This document shows positions 1 to 10,600 of a DNA stretch of 64,000 bases, piece by piece. A program made the position numbers and the translations under genes. Origin of the DNA: Paenibacillus glycanilyticus NBRC 16618 (GTDB taxonomy: Bacteria > Bacillota > Bacilli > Paenibacillales > Paenibacillaceae). The notes under the pieces are model-generated. The model saw only the letters and a list, made by a program, of their open reading frames with translations. It was not told the origin of the DNA and did no database searches. How positions within the stretch are numbered: position 1 is the first letter of the stretch; every line of letters starts with the position of its first letter. The stretch spans positions 62,001-126,000 of the forward strand of contig NZ_BILY01000014.1 in the NCBI RefSeq assembly GCF_004000805.1, written 5' to 3'.

Positions 1-1688
1 TAGCTGCATTTGGGTTTAACAGTTCGAAGCCCGCATCGGCAGCGGCGGTATCTCCGTCGCAGGCCTATGTCGAAGCAATGGGCAAAGGCTGGAACGTATT
101 TAATACCTTTGATAGCTTCAATTCAAACGACTTCTCGCTATCCGATGAAACTTCCTGGGGGCAGCCGAAGGTAACGCAAGAGTTGATTGTGGCAGCCAAG
201 GCCAAAGGCTTCAATAGCATTCGCATCCCCATGACCGCCTATACCAGATATACAATGGGAGCCGACGGACACTATGTCATCGATTCCTCTTGGCTGGCCA
301 GATATAAACAAGTAGTGGACTGGGCCGTTTCCGCAGGATTTTATGTCATGATCAACCTGCATCACGATTCCTGGATCTGGCTTAAAGACTGGGATGGAAA
401 TACGGCATCCGAGGAATATAAGCGATATGTGGATTTGTGGACACAGCTTGCGGATTATTTCAAGGACGAACCCAATACCGTATCCTTCGAGACCATAAAT
501 GAGCCGCAATTCGCAAGCGATACCGGAACCGTCACAAAGCAGGATAAATTGAATAGGATCAACCAAGCTGCCTATCAAGTGATTCGTCATTCGGGTGGCG
601 ATAATGCAACAAGAATGGTTATTATTCCGACTTATGAAACAAACAGTGCTGAGGATAAAACCCTTGCAACCTACAACTTTATCACAAGCCTGAATGATCC
701 GAACATTATTGCCACCGTTCATTATTACAGCGACTGGGTGTATAGCGGCAACCTGGGTATTACAGGTTTTGACGAACAGCTTTACAAAGACTCCGCTCAA
801 ACGCCGAGATCCAATACGGATCTGTTCTTTAACACCTTGAATAACACTTTTATTTCAAAAGGCATCGGGGTTGTCATTGGCGAATATGGCTGGTTATCTT
901 CCGATGAAGGCGCTGCAGCCAATCAGTCGGGCGAGAAGCTGAAATATCTGGAATATTTGAATTACATGGCTTCAAAATATAGAGTCAGTACGATGATCTG
1001 GCCGCCTGCATTCGATCGGGTCGCGCCATATGACTGGAATTATTTGATAGGGTCAACGATTAAAACATCCGTTCAGGGACAACGTTCCTCCAATTCGACA
1101 GGGTTAAACGAAATCTATATTAAAGAAAAGGCTGCAAGGGATATTCAGATTCCGCTTACGCTGAACGGGAATACCTTTAAAGGCATCGCAGGATTGAAGA
1201 AAAGCGATTATTCCTATAATGCCAAAACCGCAACTCTTACGCTTTCCAAAAATTTTGTAACCGAGAAATTCACAAAGGGGTCATACGGGCTCATTGCGGA
1301 TTTGGAGTTGCAATTCTCAGCAGGCGCCGCATGGCATCAATATATAATCAAATATGCAGCGCCAGTATTTCAAACCGCTACAGGCACGACAACCTCCGGA
1401 ATTACGATTCCGGTAACCTTCAACGGTTCCAAGGTAAAACGTGCTTCAGCCTATGATGCATCCGGCAACAGAATCGGCCCGAATTCCTGGTTCCCGTATA
1501 TGCAGTTTGGCTCTGAATTTAATGCGAACTATACCGAAGGTACGTTCAGTATACAAAGCAACTTCTTTAACAATTCCGTATTGGATGGTACCATCAAGAT
1601 TACGATCGAATTCTACGATGGGCAAGTCATAAACTATGCCATCCAAAAGAGCGGATCGAATGTGACCGGGATCGGGGTAGTTTCTTGA
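1..1688 (+). CDS. Secreted GH5 endoglucanase with C-terminal X2-like modules, 5' partial
   Basis: The frame is open from base 3, so the gene starts before the window. The first visible residues end in an Ala-rich stretch (KPASAAA) that looks like the end of a signal peptide, so the enzyme is probably secreted. The catalytic region has the GH5 (clan A) signatures: an HHDSW motif, the acid/base Glu in ETINEPQ (codon 501-503) and the nucleophile Glu in VIGEYGW (codon 882-884). After about residue 350 come two beta-rich segments beginning IPLTLNG and IPVTFNG, which resemble carbohydrate-binding X2 modules. By family it should cleave beta-1,4-glucan or a related beta-glycan outside the cell. The ATG at base 78 lies inside the mature enzyme and is not the start. 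Exact substrate is not readable from the sequence. Confidence 0.88.
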   Translation, partial: AAFGFNSSKPASAAAVSPSQAYVEAMGKGWNVFNTFDSFNSNDFSLSDETSWGQPKVTQELIVAAKAKGFNSIRIPMTAYTRYTMGADGHYVIDSSWLARYKQVVDWAVSAGFYVMINLHHDSWIWLKDWDGNTASEEYKRYVDLWTQLADYFKDEPNTVSFETINEPQFASDTGTVTKQDKLNRINQAAYQVIRHSGGDNATRMVIIPTYETNSAEDKTLATYNFITSLNDPNIIATVHYYSDWVYSGNLGITGFDEQLYKDSAQTPRSNTDLFFNTLNNTFISKGIGVVIGEYGWLSSDEGAAANQSGEKLKYLEYLNYMASKYRVSTMIWPPAFDRVAPYDWNYLIGSTIKTSVQGQRSSNSTGLNEIYIKEKAARDIQIPLTLNGNTFKGIAGLKKSDYSYNAKTATLTLSKNFVTEKFTKGSYGLIADLELQFSAGAAWHQYIIKYAAPVFQTATGTTTSGITIPVTFNGSKVKRASAYDASGNRIGPNSWFPYMQFGSEFNANYTEGTFSIQSNFFNNSVLDGTIKITIEFYDGQVINYAIQKSGSNVTGIGVVS

Positions 1689-1748
1689 TCTCAGGTTACT
1701 GTAGATTCTGCGACGAGTATATACCGTCGGCATTATAACATAGAAGTA

Positions 1749-1783
1749 GATCCCCGATCCTTACCGGCATCGGGGATTTTTTT
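1749..1783 (+). terminator. Rho-independent terminator of the GH5 gene
   Basis: An inverted repeat, ATCCCCGAT with ATCGGGGAT, is followed by a run of seven T. It lies about 60 bases after the glucanase stop codon. Confidence 0.85.
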
Positions 1784-2080
1784 GCTGCGCCAGCTCTCTC
1801 TTACGTTATGTACTTGACTAGATGTTTACAACCATCGGTTAAAGGGGCAGATACAATGGCATGATATCAATTTTGAGGGGGAATCCCTGTTTCGCAACTC
1901 GATTTATTAAGCTAACGGGCGGATAGTGGGGGAAGTTTCAGTTATAATAGCTGTTAGTAAGAGTACACATGGCCTAACGACTTTCCCTTTACTGTTAACA
2001 TAAAGCTTAAAGATACGCGGCTAGCCCCATTAAAAAAACTCTTATACATTACCCTATTTCCTTGAAGGAGGATATCTATT
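1784..2080 (+). other. Intergenic region upstream of fbp
   Basis: I see no gene here. A good -10 hexamer (TATAAT, 1943-1948) is present without a convincing -35 at 17 bases, so the fbp promoter is only suggested. The fbp ribosome binding site AAGGAGG lies at 2065-2071. Confidence 0.4.
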
Positions 2081-4012
2081 TTGGATGCGCAGTTTCTAGA
2101 TCTATTAGCCCAGAAATACGATACGGAAGAAAAAGTTGTAACAGAAATCATCAACCTTGAAGCGATCTCCAATCTTCCCAAGGGAACTGAGCATTTTGTC
2201 AGTGATTTGCATGGGGAGTTCCAAGCTTTTCAGCATGTACTAAGAAACGGTTCAGGCACCGTAAAAGAGAAAATCAAAGCCTTGTTCCGTGAGGATTGGA
2301 CGGAGCAGGAAATCAATGATTTTACGGCATTAGTCTATTATCCGGAAGAAAAAATACAGCTGGTTAAAGGAGAACTGTGCAATAAACAAGCCTTGAACCG
2401 ATGGTATAGAAAAACGATTGAACAAATGCTTAAGCTCATTTCATTCGCCTCATCCAAATATACGCGGGCCAAATTGCGCAAGGCTCTTCCGGAGCAGTTT
2501 GTATATATTGTAGAAGAGCTTCTATACAAGACGGATTCGACCAACAATAAGGACCCCTATTATGAGGAAATATACCGGCAAATTATTTCCTTGGGCCAGG
2601 CGGACAAGCTTATTATTGGCCTTGCTTATACGAACCAGCGCCTGGTTGTTGACCATCTTCATGTGGTCGGGGATATCTATGATCGCGGGCCGGACCCCGA
2701 TAAAATCATGGACACGCTGATCGACTACCATTCCGTAGACATTCAGTGGGGGAACCATGATGTCCTGTGGATTGGTGCCTATGCGGGTTCCTTGGTCTGC
2801 CTTGCGAATATTATCCGGATCTGCGCCAGATACGACAATCTGGACATCATCGAGGACGTATACGGAATCAATCTTCGTCCACTGCTCAATTTGGCGGAGA
2901 AATACTATAATGACAATCCGGCCTTTAGACCAAAGCTGCAGACCGACCATAACGGCTCGGAGCAGGAAATCCTGCAGATCACCAAAATTCATCAAGCCAT
3001 TGCCATGATTCAGTTTAAGCTTGAAATCCCGATTATCAAGAGACGCCCATATTTTAATATGTCTAACAGGCTTTTGCTTAAGCAGATCGATTACGACAAG
3101 AATGAAATCAAGATCGGCGGAAAAACTTACCCGCTGGAAAACACCTGTTTTGCAACCGTAAATCCGCAGCAGCCTGAACAATTGCTGGAGGAAGAACAAC
3201 AGGTAATGGAAAAGCTGCTGTTCTCCGTTCAGCATTCCGAAAAGCTGGCCAGACATATGAGTTTTCTTATGAAAAAGGGTAGCCTTTATTTAACATACAA
3301 CGGGAATTTGTTATTTCACGGCTGCATTCCTTTGGATGAAGAAGGAAACATGGAAGAAATGCAGATTGAAGACAAGAAGTATTCGGGCCGTCAGTTGCTC
3401 GATGTTTTTGAATATTATTTACGTTACGCCTTTGCGCACCCGGAAGATACGGATGATCTGGCTACGGATATGGTATGGTACATCTGGACAGGGGAATGTT
3501 CGTCGCTCTTTGGAAAGAAAGAAATGACCACCTTTGAACGGTACTTTATCCAAGATAAAGAAACCTATAAGGAGAGAAAGAACCCTTATTACCATCTGCG
3601 TGAAGTTGAGGAGATATGCCGAAAAATTCTGCTGGAATTTGATATGAATCCCGATCATGGACATATCATTAACGGTCACACGCCGGTTAAAGAAATCAAA
3701 GGAGAGAGTCCGGTTAAAGCAAACGGGAAAATGATTGTTATTGACGGAGGCTTTTCCAAAGCCTATCAATCCACAACAGGGATCGCCGGCTATACCTTGT
3801 TGTATAATTCCTTTGGCATGCAGCTCGTTGCCCATCAGAAATTTATTTCAAAAGAAGATGTGTTATGCAACGGAACGGACGTCTTGTCTATAAAAAGGCT
3901 GGTGGACAAAGAACTGGCGCGGAAGCTGGTGAGGGAAACCAATGTCGGGGAGAAGCTGCTGCAGAAAATCTCAAATTTGAAGAACCTCCTAGAATATCGC
4001 TACATGAAATGA
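2081..4012 (+). CDS. fbp: Fructose-1,6-bisphosphatase, class III (Firmicutes type)
   Basis: It dephosphorylates fructose-1,6-bisphosphate to fructose-6-phosphate for gluconeogenesis in the cytoplasm. The 643-residue protein has the metallophosphoesterase signatures of class III enzymes: SDLHGEF (residues 41-47), [10 protein letters not shown] (about 199-208), WGNHD (about 223-227), NGHTP near the C-terminus and then [10 protein letters not shown]. The length is close to the roughly 670 residues usual for the Bacillus enzyme, and it is unrelated to class I/II enzymes. The start is TTG: a strong AAGGAGG lies 9 bases upstream and no better in-frame ATG exists. It appears monocistronic, between the GH5 terminator and a 3' hairpin. 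No CcpN-like control site could be identified with confidence. Confidence 0.95.
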   Translation: MDAQFLDLLAQKYDTEEKVVTEIINLEAISNLPKGTEHFVSDLHGEFQAFQHVLRNGSGTVKEKIKALFREDWTEQEINDFTALVYYPEEKIQLVKGELCNKQALNRWYRKTIEQMLKLISFASSKYTRAKLRKALPEQFVYIVEELLYKTDSTNNKDPYYEEIYRQIISLGQADKLIIGLAYTNQRLVVDHLHVVGDIYDRGPDPDKIMDTLIDYHSVDIQWGNHDVLWIGAYAGSLVCLANIIRICARYDNLDIIEDVYGINLRPLLNLAEKYYNDNPAFRPKLQTDHNGSEQEILQITKIHQAIAMIQFKLEIPIIKRRPYFNMSNRLLLKQIDYDKNEIKIGGKTYPLENTCFATVNPQQPEQLLEEEQQVMEKLLFSVQHSEKLARHMSFLMKKGSLYLTYNGNLLFHGCIPLDEEGNMEEMQIEDKKYSGRQLLDVFEYYLRYAFAHPEDTDDLATDMVWYIWTGECSSLFGKKEMTTFERYFIQDKETYKERKNPYYHLREVEEICRKILLEFDMNPDHGHIINGHTPVKEIKGESPVKANGKMIVIDGGFSKAYQSTTGIAGYTLLYNSFGMQLVAHQKFISKEDVLCNGTDVLSIKRLVDKELARKLVRETNVGEKLLQKISNLKNLLEYRYMK

Positions 4013-4084
4013 AACAACTATACGGAGAAGTACCTTTTCATGGGCAACACCAACAACTGGCCAGTAGCTTACAACATACGGATA

Positions 4085-4113
4085 AAAGCCTGCGGCGAAA
4101 AGCTGTAGGCTTT
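4085..4113 (+). terminator. Probable 3' hairpin of fbp
   Basis: A 12-base-pair stem with two G:U pairs (AAAGCCTGCGGC with GCTGTAGGCTTT) closes on a GAAAA loop, 72 bases after the fbp stop. The T tract is only the three T of the stem end, so it may act as an RNA-stabilising hairpin rather than a strong terminator. Confidence 0.5.
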
Positions 4114-4259
4114 CCAATGCATATCATGCAGCGCCGATATTACGCCCTGCCATTTCACGAATGCCCATACGATGACTTTCGATGGTCCGGTTGGAGTCTG
4201 CCGGCGATTTCTGATCATTCCTGTTCAGCGCACCGCTTGCGTATTCGGTAACCTAGGAA

Positions 4260-4499
4260 GAGCTGAACGAACACAGCACCAATGGTCACCTGGATAACAG
4301 CCGCGTTCACGCCGACGCTACGTTGATATGCCCGGTTAAGGTACCCGGCGGCAGCGTCTACTTAGGCGACGTGAATGCCATGCAGGGTGACTGTGAAATT
4401 GCTGGCCATACGGCGGAAGTTGAAAACTCACTCCTACTGTCAAAACCGGCTCAATTCGAGGCGGCACCTAAGCTGTTGAATGATTTGAATATGACATAA
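4260..4499 (+). pseudogene. C-terminal remnant of an acetamidase/formamidase family protein
   Basis: The frame from 4260 to the stop at 4497-4499 reads through HLDNSR, CPVKVPGGSVYLGD and GDVNAMQGDCEIAGHTAE. This matches the family pattern in which a GD-x-HA-x-QGDGE motif follows a PV-x-VPGA strand. Key positions are altered (Asn for His, Cys for Gly). No start codon with a ribosome binding site and no N-terminal two-thirds is present in this frame. The sequence upstream, back to fbp, is broken in all three frames. I read it as decayed. The intact gene would hydrolyse formamide or short amides to ammonia and the acid. Confidence 0.6.
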
Positions 4500-4689
4500 T
4501 GTGGAAGAACAGTGCCAGATGCCGTCTCAATGAGGATCTGGTTTATTGTCGTTGGCGAATAAGTTGAAAGGAGTATTTTATAAAAACCCTTTAAAATGGA
4601 AATGATTAGATGGTCCAATATTTCTTCACGAACCGGACGAAAAAATACGTTTGCTGAATTCTAACCTATTTCTTCCGGAGGAACCATTC
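4500..4689 (+). other. Leader of the cyclic glucan synthase gene
   Basis: No gene is visible. An AT-rich stretch around 4560-4600 could hold the promoter, but no hexamer pair with proper spacing was found. The ribosome binding site CCGGAGG (4674-4680) decides the start of the next gene at the ATG 4690; an in-frame TTG at 4651 has no such site. Confidence 0.35.
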
Positions 4690-7600
4690 ATGTCTGCCAC
4701 AAATGAACAACTCAGAGAGCGCGCGCACGAGCTGGCGCTTCAGCAACAGCTCAAGTCCGCGGCCGGTCGGTCAGGTTATATAAAAAGACAAGTCGAAACC
4801 GACATCGCTAATATCCGAGCATTCGTCGCTTTGCTGCAGGATGCGCCAGTCGGCTGCGGTCAGCAAGCCGAAGAATGGCTGCTAGACAATGCGGAGTTCA
4901 TCGAGGAACAAGTGCTGAACCTGAAGATGCATTTGTCCGAGTCAGTGCTTATCCATCTGCCCCAACTGCGGGGAGAAGAACGATTGCGTATCCACGCGCT
5001 TTGTTTGGCATATCTGGAACAAGTGGAAGGCATCCTGGACGAGAGGACGCTGCTAGCTTTCCTTGGCGCTTATCAGGAAATATCCGTACTGACGCTGGCC
5101 GAGACCCGGTTGATTCCGATCATGCTCAAAGTTTCTCTTATCGGGAAGATCGCTGAATCCATGGCATTGGTCCGGGACAGGCGGGAAGTCTGCAGTCAGG
5201 TTGAGCAGCTGTTAAAGCAGATAGAACCGGCCAGACTAAGCACCGAAACGATCGGTACGGCACTTGAGCAAGCAGGTCAGATCCCGCCGTTGTCCGGTCC
5301 ATGGGCCGCGCATCTCATAAGCCATCTGCGGGAATGGTCGGGCGATTCGGATGCCGTACGCGAATGGCTCGTTTGCACGTACGAGAACGGCTCGGACGAC
5401 CTTGACCGAATCGTCACGTACGAAGCCAAGCTCCAAGTCGCCTATCAGGTAAAAGCAGGCAACCTCATTACGAGCCTGCGTAGCAACGAACGCAGGAACT
5501 GGGATGAACTGTTCGAGGCGATCAGTCTGCTCGATCGCACCATGCGCGAGGATGTGACGGGCCTTTACCCTCGCCTGGATACATCCAGCAGGAATGGAAT
5601 CTTAAATCGGATCGAGGAAATGGCCAGACGCCTGCGAGTACCGGAAAGTCTTGTCGCTTCGCAATCGCTCGCGCTTGCAAAGCATGCCTATGAACACGGC
5701 TCCGCGAATCCGATACGAATAGAGAACAAAACTACGGAACAAGAGCATCCGCAAGAAGCGCTAATGCGCCAAGCTTTTGCTGCATATTACGTCTTTGAGC
5801 CGGCAGGCGTAAAAAGCCTGGTTCAAGCGTTGAATAAGTGCAGTAAGCCACGGACAATGCCGCTCAAAGGCTTAGCTAGAAGCGCGCCCATGAACTATTT
5901 TTCTTCTCTGCTGGCACTGTTCATGCTGCTGCTGGTCGTCGTGGCGGCTTGGGTCGTCGATTGGAATACCATAACGACAGCGGGCATTGCAGCGGTATTC
6001 CTAGCTCTTCTGTTCCCGGTAAGCGAGTGGGTTATGACTGGCCTAAACTTTGGGATTGAGCGAATCTGCCGGGCCAAACCGCTGTTGCGGTTCGACTATT
6101 CGAGCGGGATTGCGGCGGAAGCTGCGACTATGGTCGTCATACCGGCTATATGGTCGACGGTCCAAGAAGTGGACGAGCTTGCCGATCGGCTCGAGATCCA
6201 TTACTTAGGCAATCGGGACCCGAATATTCATTACGCGTTGCTCGGCGATTTCACCGATGCGAAAGAAGAAAGCCTTCCCTCGGACGAGATTCTTGTCGCC
6301 GCGGTCAAAGCCCGCATCGACCGCTTGAACCGTATGTACGGGGACAGCGGCACAACCTTTCATTACTACCAACGAGCCAGACTGTGGAATCCCGGCGAAG
6401 GCAAGTTCATGGGGTGGGAGCGAAAACGGGGAAAGCTGGTCGAGTTCGTGAATTTGTTACGCGGCAGCGAAGATACCAGCTATGCGGTAACGCACGGCGA
6501 CCGTAAGGTCCTGCCCGGCATTCGCTACATCATTACCTTGGATGCCGACACCCAGCTTCCGATCGGAAGCGCGCAGCGGCTGATCGGAACGCTGCATTTT
6601 CCCTACAACCGACCTCGCTTAAACAAGGCGGGCACTAGGGTAGTGGAAGGGTATGGCGTCCTGCAGCCCCGTATCGGCACCAGCCACGATTCGGCCATGC
6701 GTTCTCGGCTTGCTCATTTCTGGTCCGATCCGGGCATCGATCCTTATGCGTTTACGGTCTCCGATCCGTTCCAAGACGCGTTCGGTACCGGCATCTTTAC
6801 GGGTAAAGGAATTTTCGACGTCAACGTATTCGCTAAATTGCTTGGCGAGCGCATTCCGGACAATACCGTGCTTAGCCATGATTTGCTCGAAGGCGGATTT
6901 CTGCGGGCGGCGCTCGTGTCCGACATTGAGTTAATCGAAGAGCACCCGTCCACCTTTCTATCTTTCCAGAAACGGATGCATCGATGGGTTCGAGGTGACT
7001 GGCAGCTCCTGTGCTGGCTCCGCACCAAGCTTTGTGACCGGCGCGGAGAGCTGCAACCGATCGATCTGTCTCTGCTCACGCGGTGGCAGATTATCGACAA
7101 CCTGCGGCGCAGCTTGCTGCCTATCGCGATGCTCGTGCTGTTCGGGCTGGCCGTGACCGTTTTGCCCGGCTATCCGGCACGCTGGCTTGCGTTCTTGTTC
7201 CTCACTCTGCTGCTGCCCTTAATCCGGCAGCTAGCCATCATGAATTCGGCAGGTGCGCATTCAAAGCATGTGCTGTCGACACTGGTAATGGCCGGCATCG
7301 GATTCTGGACGCTTCCGTTTCAGACAGCCGTGTTGCTGGACGCCATAGTCAAGACGCTATACCGCATGGCCGTCAGCAAGCGCGGGATGCTGGAATGGAC
7401 CAGCTTCTCGCAGACGGAACGAAGTCAAGCTGAGGCACGGCGCCGCTTGATTCTTGGCGGCAGGGGGGGCTACTTGTTAATCTTGCTATTCGCGGCCGCG
7501 GTTGTCCTGCAGCCGAGCATCCCGCTTCTGTGTTTCGGACTTGCCCTTTGCCTATTCTGGGCGCTTGCTCCGGTTGCAGTACGCTGGCTTGATCAACCCG

Positions 7601-10600
7601 TTCTCAAAGCGGAGCGGCCGCTTGAAGCCGCTGACGCGGAGCAGCTGCGCACCTTGGCGAAGGAAATTTGGCAGTTCTACGAGGACTATGCGGGGAAAGA
7701 GGATCACTATCTTCCGCCGGACAACGTGCAAATCGAGCCCCCGAACGGCGTTGCGCACCGAACGTCGCCAACCAATATCGGGTTTCTCCTGACGGCGGCC
7801 CTAGCCGCGAGAGAGTTGGAATTCATCACAACGCCGATGCTGGTGGAACGGCTCGAGCGAACGGTCGGCGTGATCGAACGGATGGAGAAGTGGAACGGCC
7901 ATTTGTACAATTGGTACGACACTTCAACGCTGGAGCTGCTTCGTCCGGCTTATGTCTCGACGGTGGATTCCGGCAACTTCGTGGCCAGTCTGATGACGGT
8001 TAAGCAAGGTCTGATTCGCTGGCTTCAGACGGACGGATGGGGCAAGGGTTCCCGGCGGCGCGAGCAAGCTCCATTAGCGGCCGTTGGCACGGAGTTTGCC
8101 ATCGAACTGGATCGCATTCATCCGGAGGAAATGTACGAAGCGCGACGAGAATCAAATGTGAAGCAAGATGAGCCGATGCATGCAACGACCGGTTGGATTG
8201 GTCAGGGTTATGAGCTTGTCGACCGCTTGGAACGGCTGATCGTCTCAACCGATTTCCGACAGCTCTATGACGACAAGGCCAAGCTGTTTGTGCTCGGCTA
8301 CCATGCCGATTCGGGTCAACGGGAAACGATTCTCTACGACTTGCTCGCATCGGAAGCAAGGCAAACAAGCTTCGTTGCCATTGCGCTTGGTCAAATTTCG
8401 GTCTCCCATTGGATGGCGCTTGGCCGCACGGCCAAGCAGCAAGGCGGGCATGCGACCTTGATCTCTTGGTCCGGCACGATGTTTGAATACATGATGCCTT
8501 GGCTGATTATGCGAACCTATCCGGGTACGGTTTGGGACAGTACCTACCGCGGCGTCGTGCGGCGTCAGATCGCATACGCCGCACGACGCAACGTGCCCTT
8601 TGGCATCTCGGAATCAGGCTATTATGCGTACGACTATCAGCTGAATTACCAATATCGCGCCTTTGGCGTGCCGGGGCTGGGGTTCAAGCGCGGGCTTGAG
8701 GAAGACACGGTCATCGCACCTTATGCCACGATTATGGCGCTTCCGTTCGCGCTGCGCGAAGGCCTTCAAAATTTGGAGCGTTTGGATCAGCTTGGAGGGC
8801 GAGGACAATACGGCTATTACGAGGCGGTCGATTTCACCGCTCAGCGTATGCCACAGGGGGAAACCTACAAGATTATCCGCAGTTTCATGGCGCATCACCA
8901 AGGCATGAGCCTGCTTACGCTGGCCAACATGCTGGTGCCGTCGTGCATGATCAACTATTTTCATGCGGATAAGCGCGTTCAGGCCGCCGAGCTGCTGCTG
9001 ATCGAGCGGATTCCGCACAAGTCGGCGCTTCTCAATCGGGAGCTGCCGGGCAGGTCGCGAAGCGGAGGCGAAACCAAGTTGCCGCAGAACGACCCGCTGC
9101 GAGAATTCGCGGAGGTGCCCGCGCCTTTGCCTGAGGCGAACGTGCATGGGAACGGTTCGTTAACGACGGTCCTGACGGAAACCGGCAGCGGCTTCATCCG
9201 ATATAACGGGCTGGATTTGACGCGCTGGCGGGAAGATCCGGTGATGGATCCTTGGGGCAGCTACATCTATATTCGGGACGTGGAGAAGAATGTCTGCTGG
9301 TCCCCGACCTATTTGCCATGCCGCAAGCAGGCGGATCGCGCGAGCGTTCAGTTTCGCAAGGAGCGGACGACGTTCCTCCGCGAGGATGACGGGCTGCATA
9401 CGAAGCTCGAGGTGACCGTATCGACCGAGCATAATGCGGAGCTGCGCCGGTTGACGTTGACCAACACGACGCAGGAGGCCCGAATTGTCGAAATAACGAC
9501 GTACATGGAATTAGCCATGGCCGCGCACAACGCGGACAAGGCTCATCCCTCCTTTACCAAGCTTTTCGTTCAAACGGAGTTCGCTTCGGAGGAGCAGTGC
9601 CTGCTAGCCCGCAAACGCCCTCGTAATGATGACGAGAAAGCTCTATGGGCTTTTCACACGCTACGAGCTGACGAGGAGCAAGGAGCAGCAGAATTCGAGA
9701 CTGACCGCGCAGCCTTTATCGGCAGAGGGCATACGCTTGCCAATCCGCGCGGACTGGCAGCCCGACTAGGCGGCACCTTCGGTGCCGTTGCCGATCCGGC
9801 TTTTATCATGCGTAAGCGAGTGCATGTTGAACCTGGCAAGCAGATCAGCCTGACAGCCGTAACCGGAGCAGCCGAGAGCAAAAAACAGGCGCTTGAAATC
9901 GTTTCGCAGCTGTCGTCCGCCTCGCAGGCAGAACGTACCTTCCAAATGGCATGGACGCGAAGCCAAATCGATCTGCAGCATTTACGCATCGGTGAACAGG
10001 AGGCGTCCGCTTACCAGTTGCTGGCCGGTCGGGTCCTGTTCGCATCTCCGCTTCGTCCAGAGCAGGAGGCAAGCATCTCCGCGAATACGAAAGGGCAGCC
10101 TGGTTTGTGGGCGCATGGCGTCTCCGGCGACAGGCCGATCATATTGGTGAGCGTGGCCGAAACGTCAAGCCTGCCGTTCATGAATAAACTCCTGGTCGGT
10201 TATGAATATTTGCGCCGGAAGGGGCTTAGCTTCGATCTCGTAATTTGGAACGAGTCCTCCGGCGGTTATCAGCAGGAGCTTCGCGATTCGCTGCAGCGGA
10301 TGATCGAGCAGCACGTCCATAACCTTAACAATGGCGCCGGCGTTCATATCGTCGCGGCAACCGAGCAATCCCAAGAGGACAAGAATCTGTTGTTTGCCGC
10401 GGCGCGGCTGCTGCTGCATGCGGAAGGACCAAGTCTGAGAGCCCAGCTCCTGCCTCGCGAGTCAGGAAGCACCGGGCAATTAACCGAGCTGGTGCCTACT
10501 TCGCCGCAGAACCTTTATTCCGACAAGCCATCGCGGGACGAAGGCGCGGGTCTGTTCTTTAACGGATACGGAGGCTTCTCGACGGATGGTGACGAGTACC

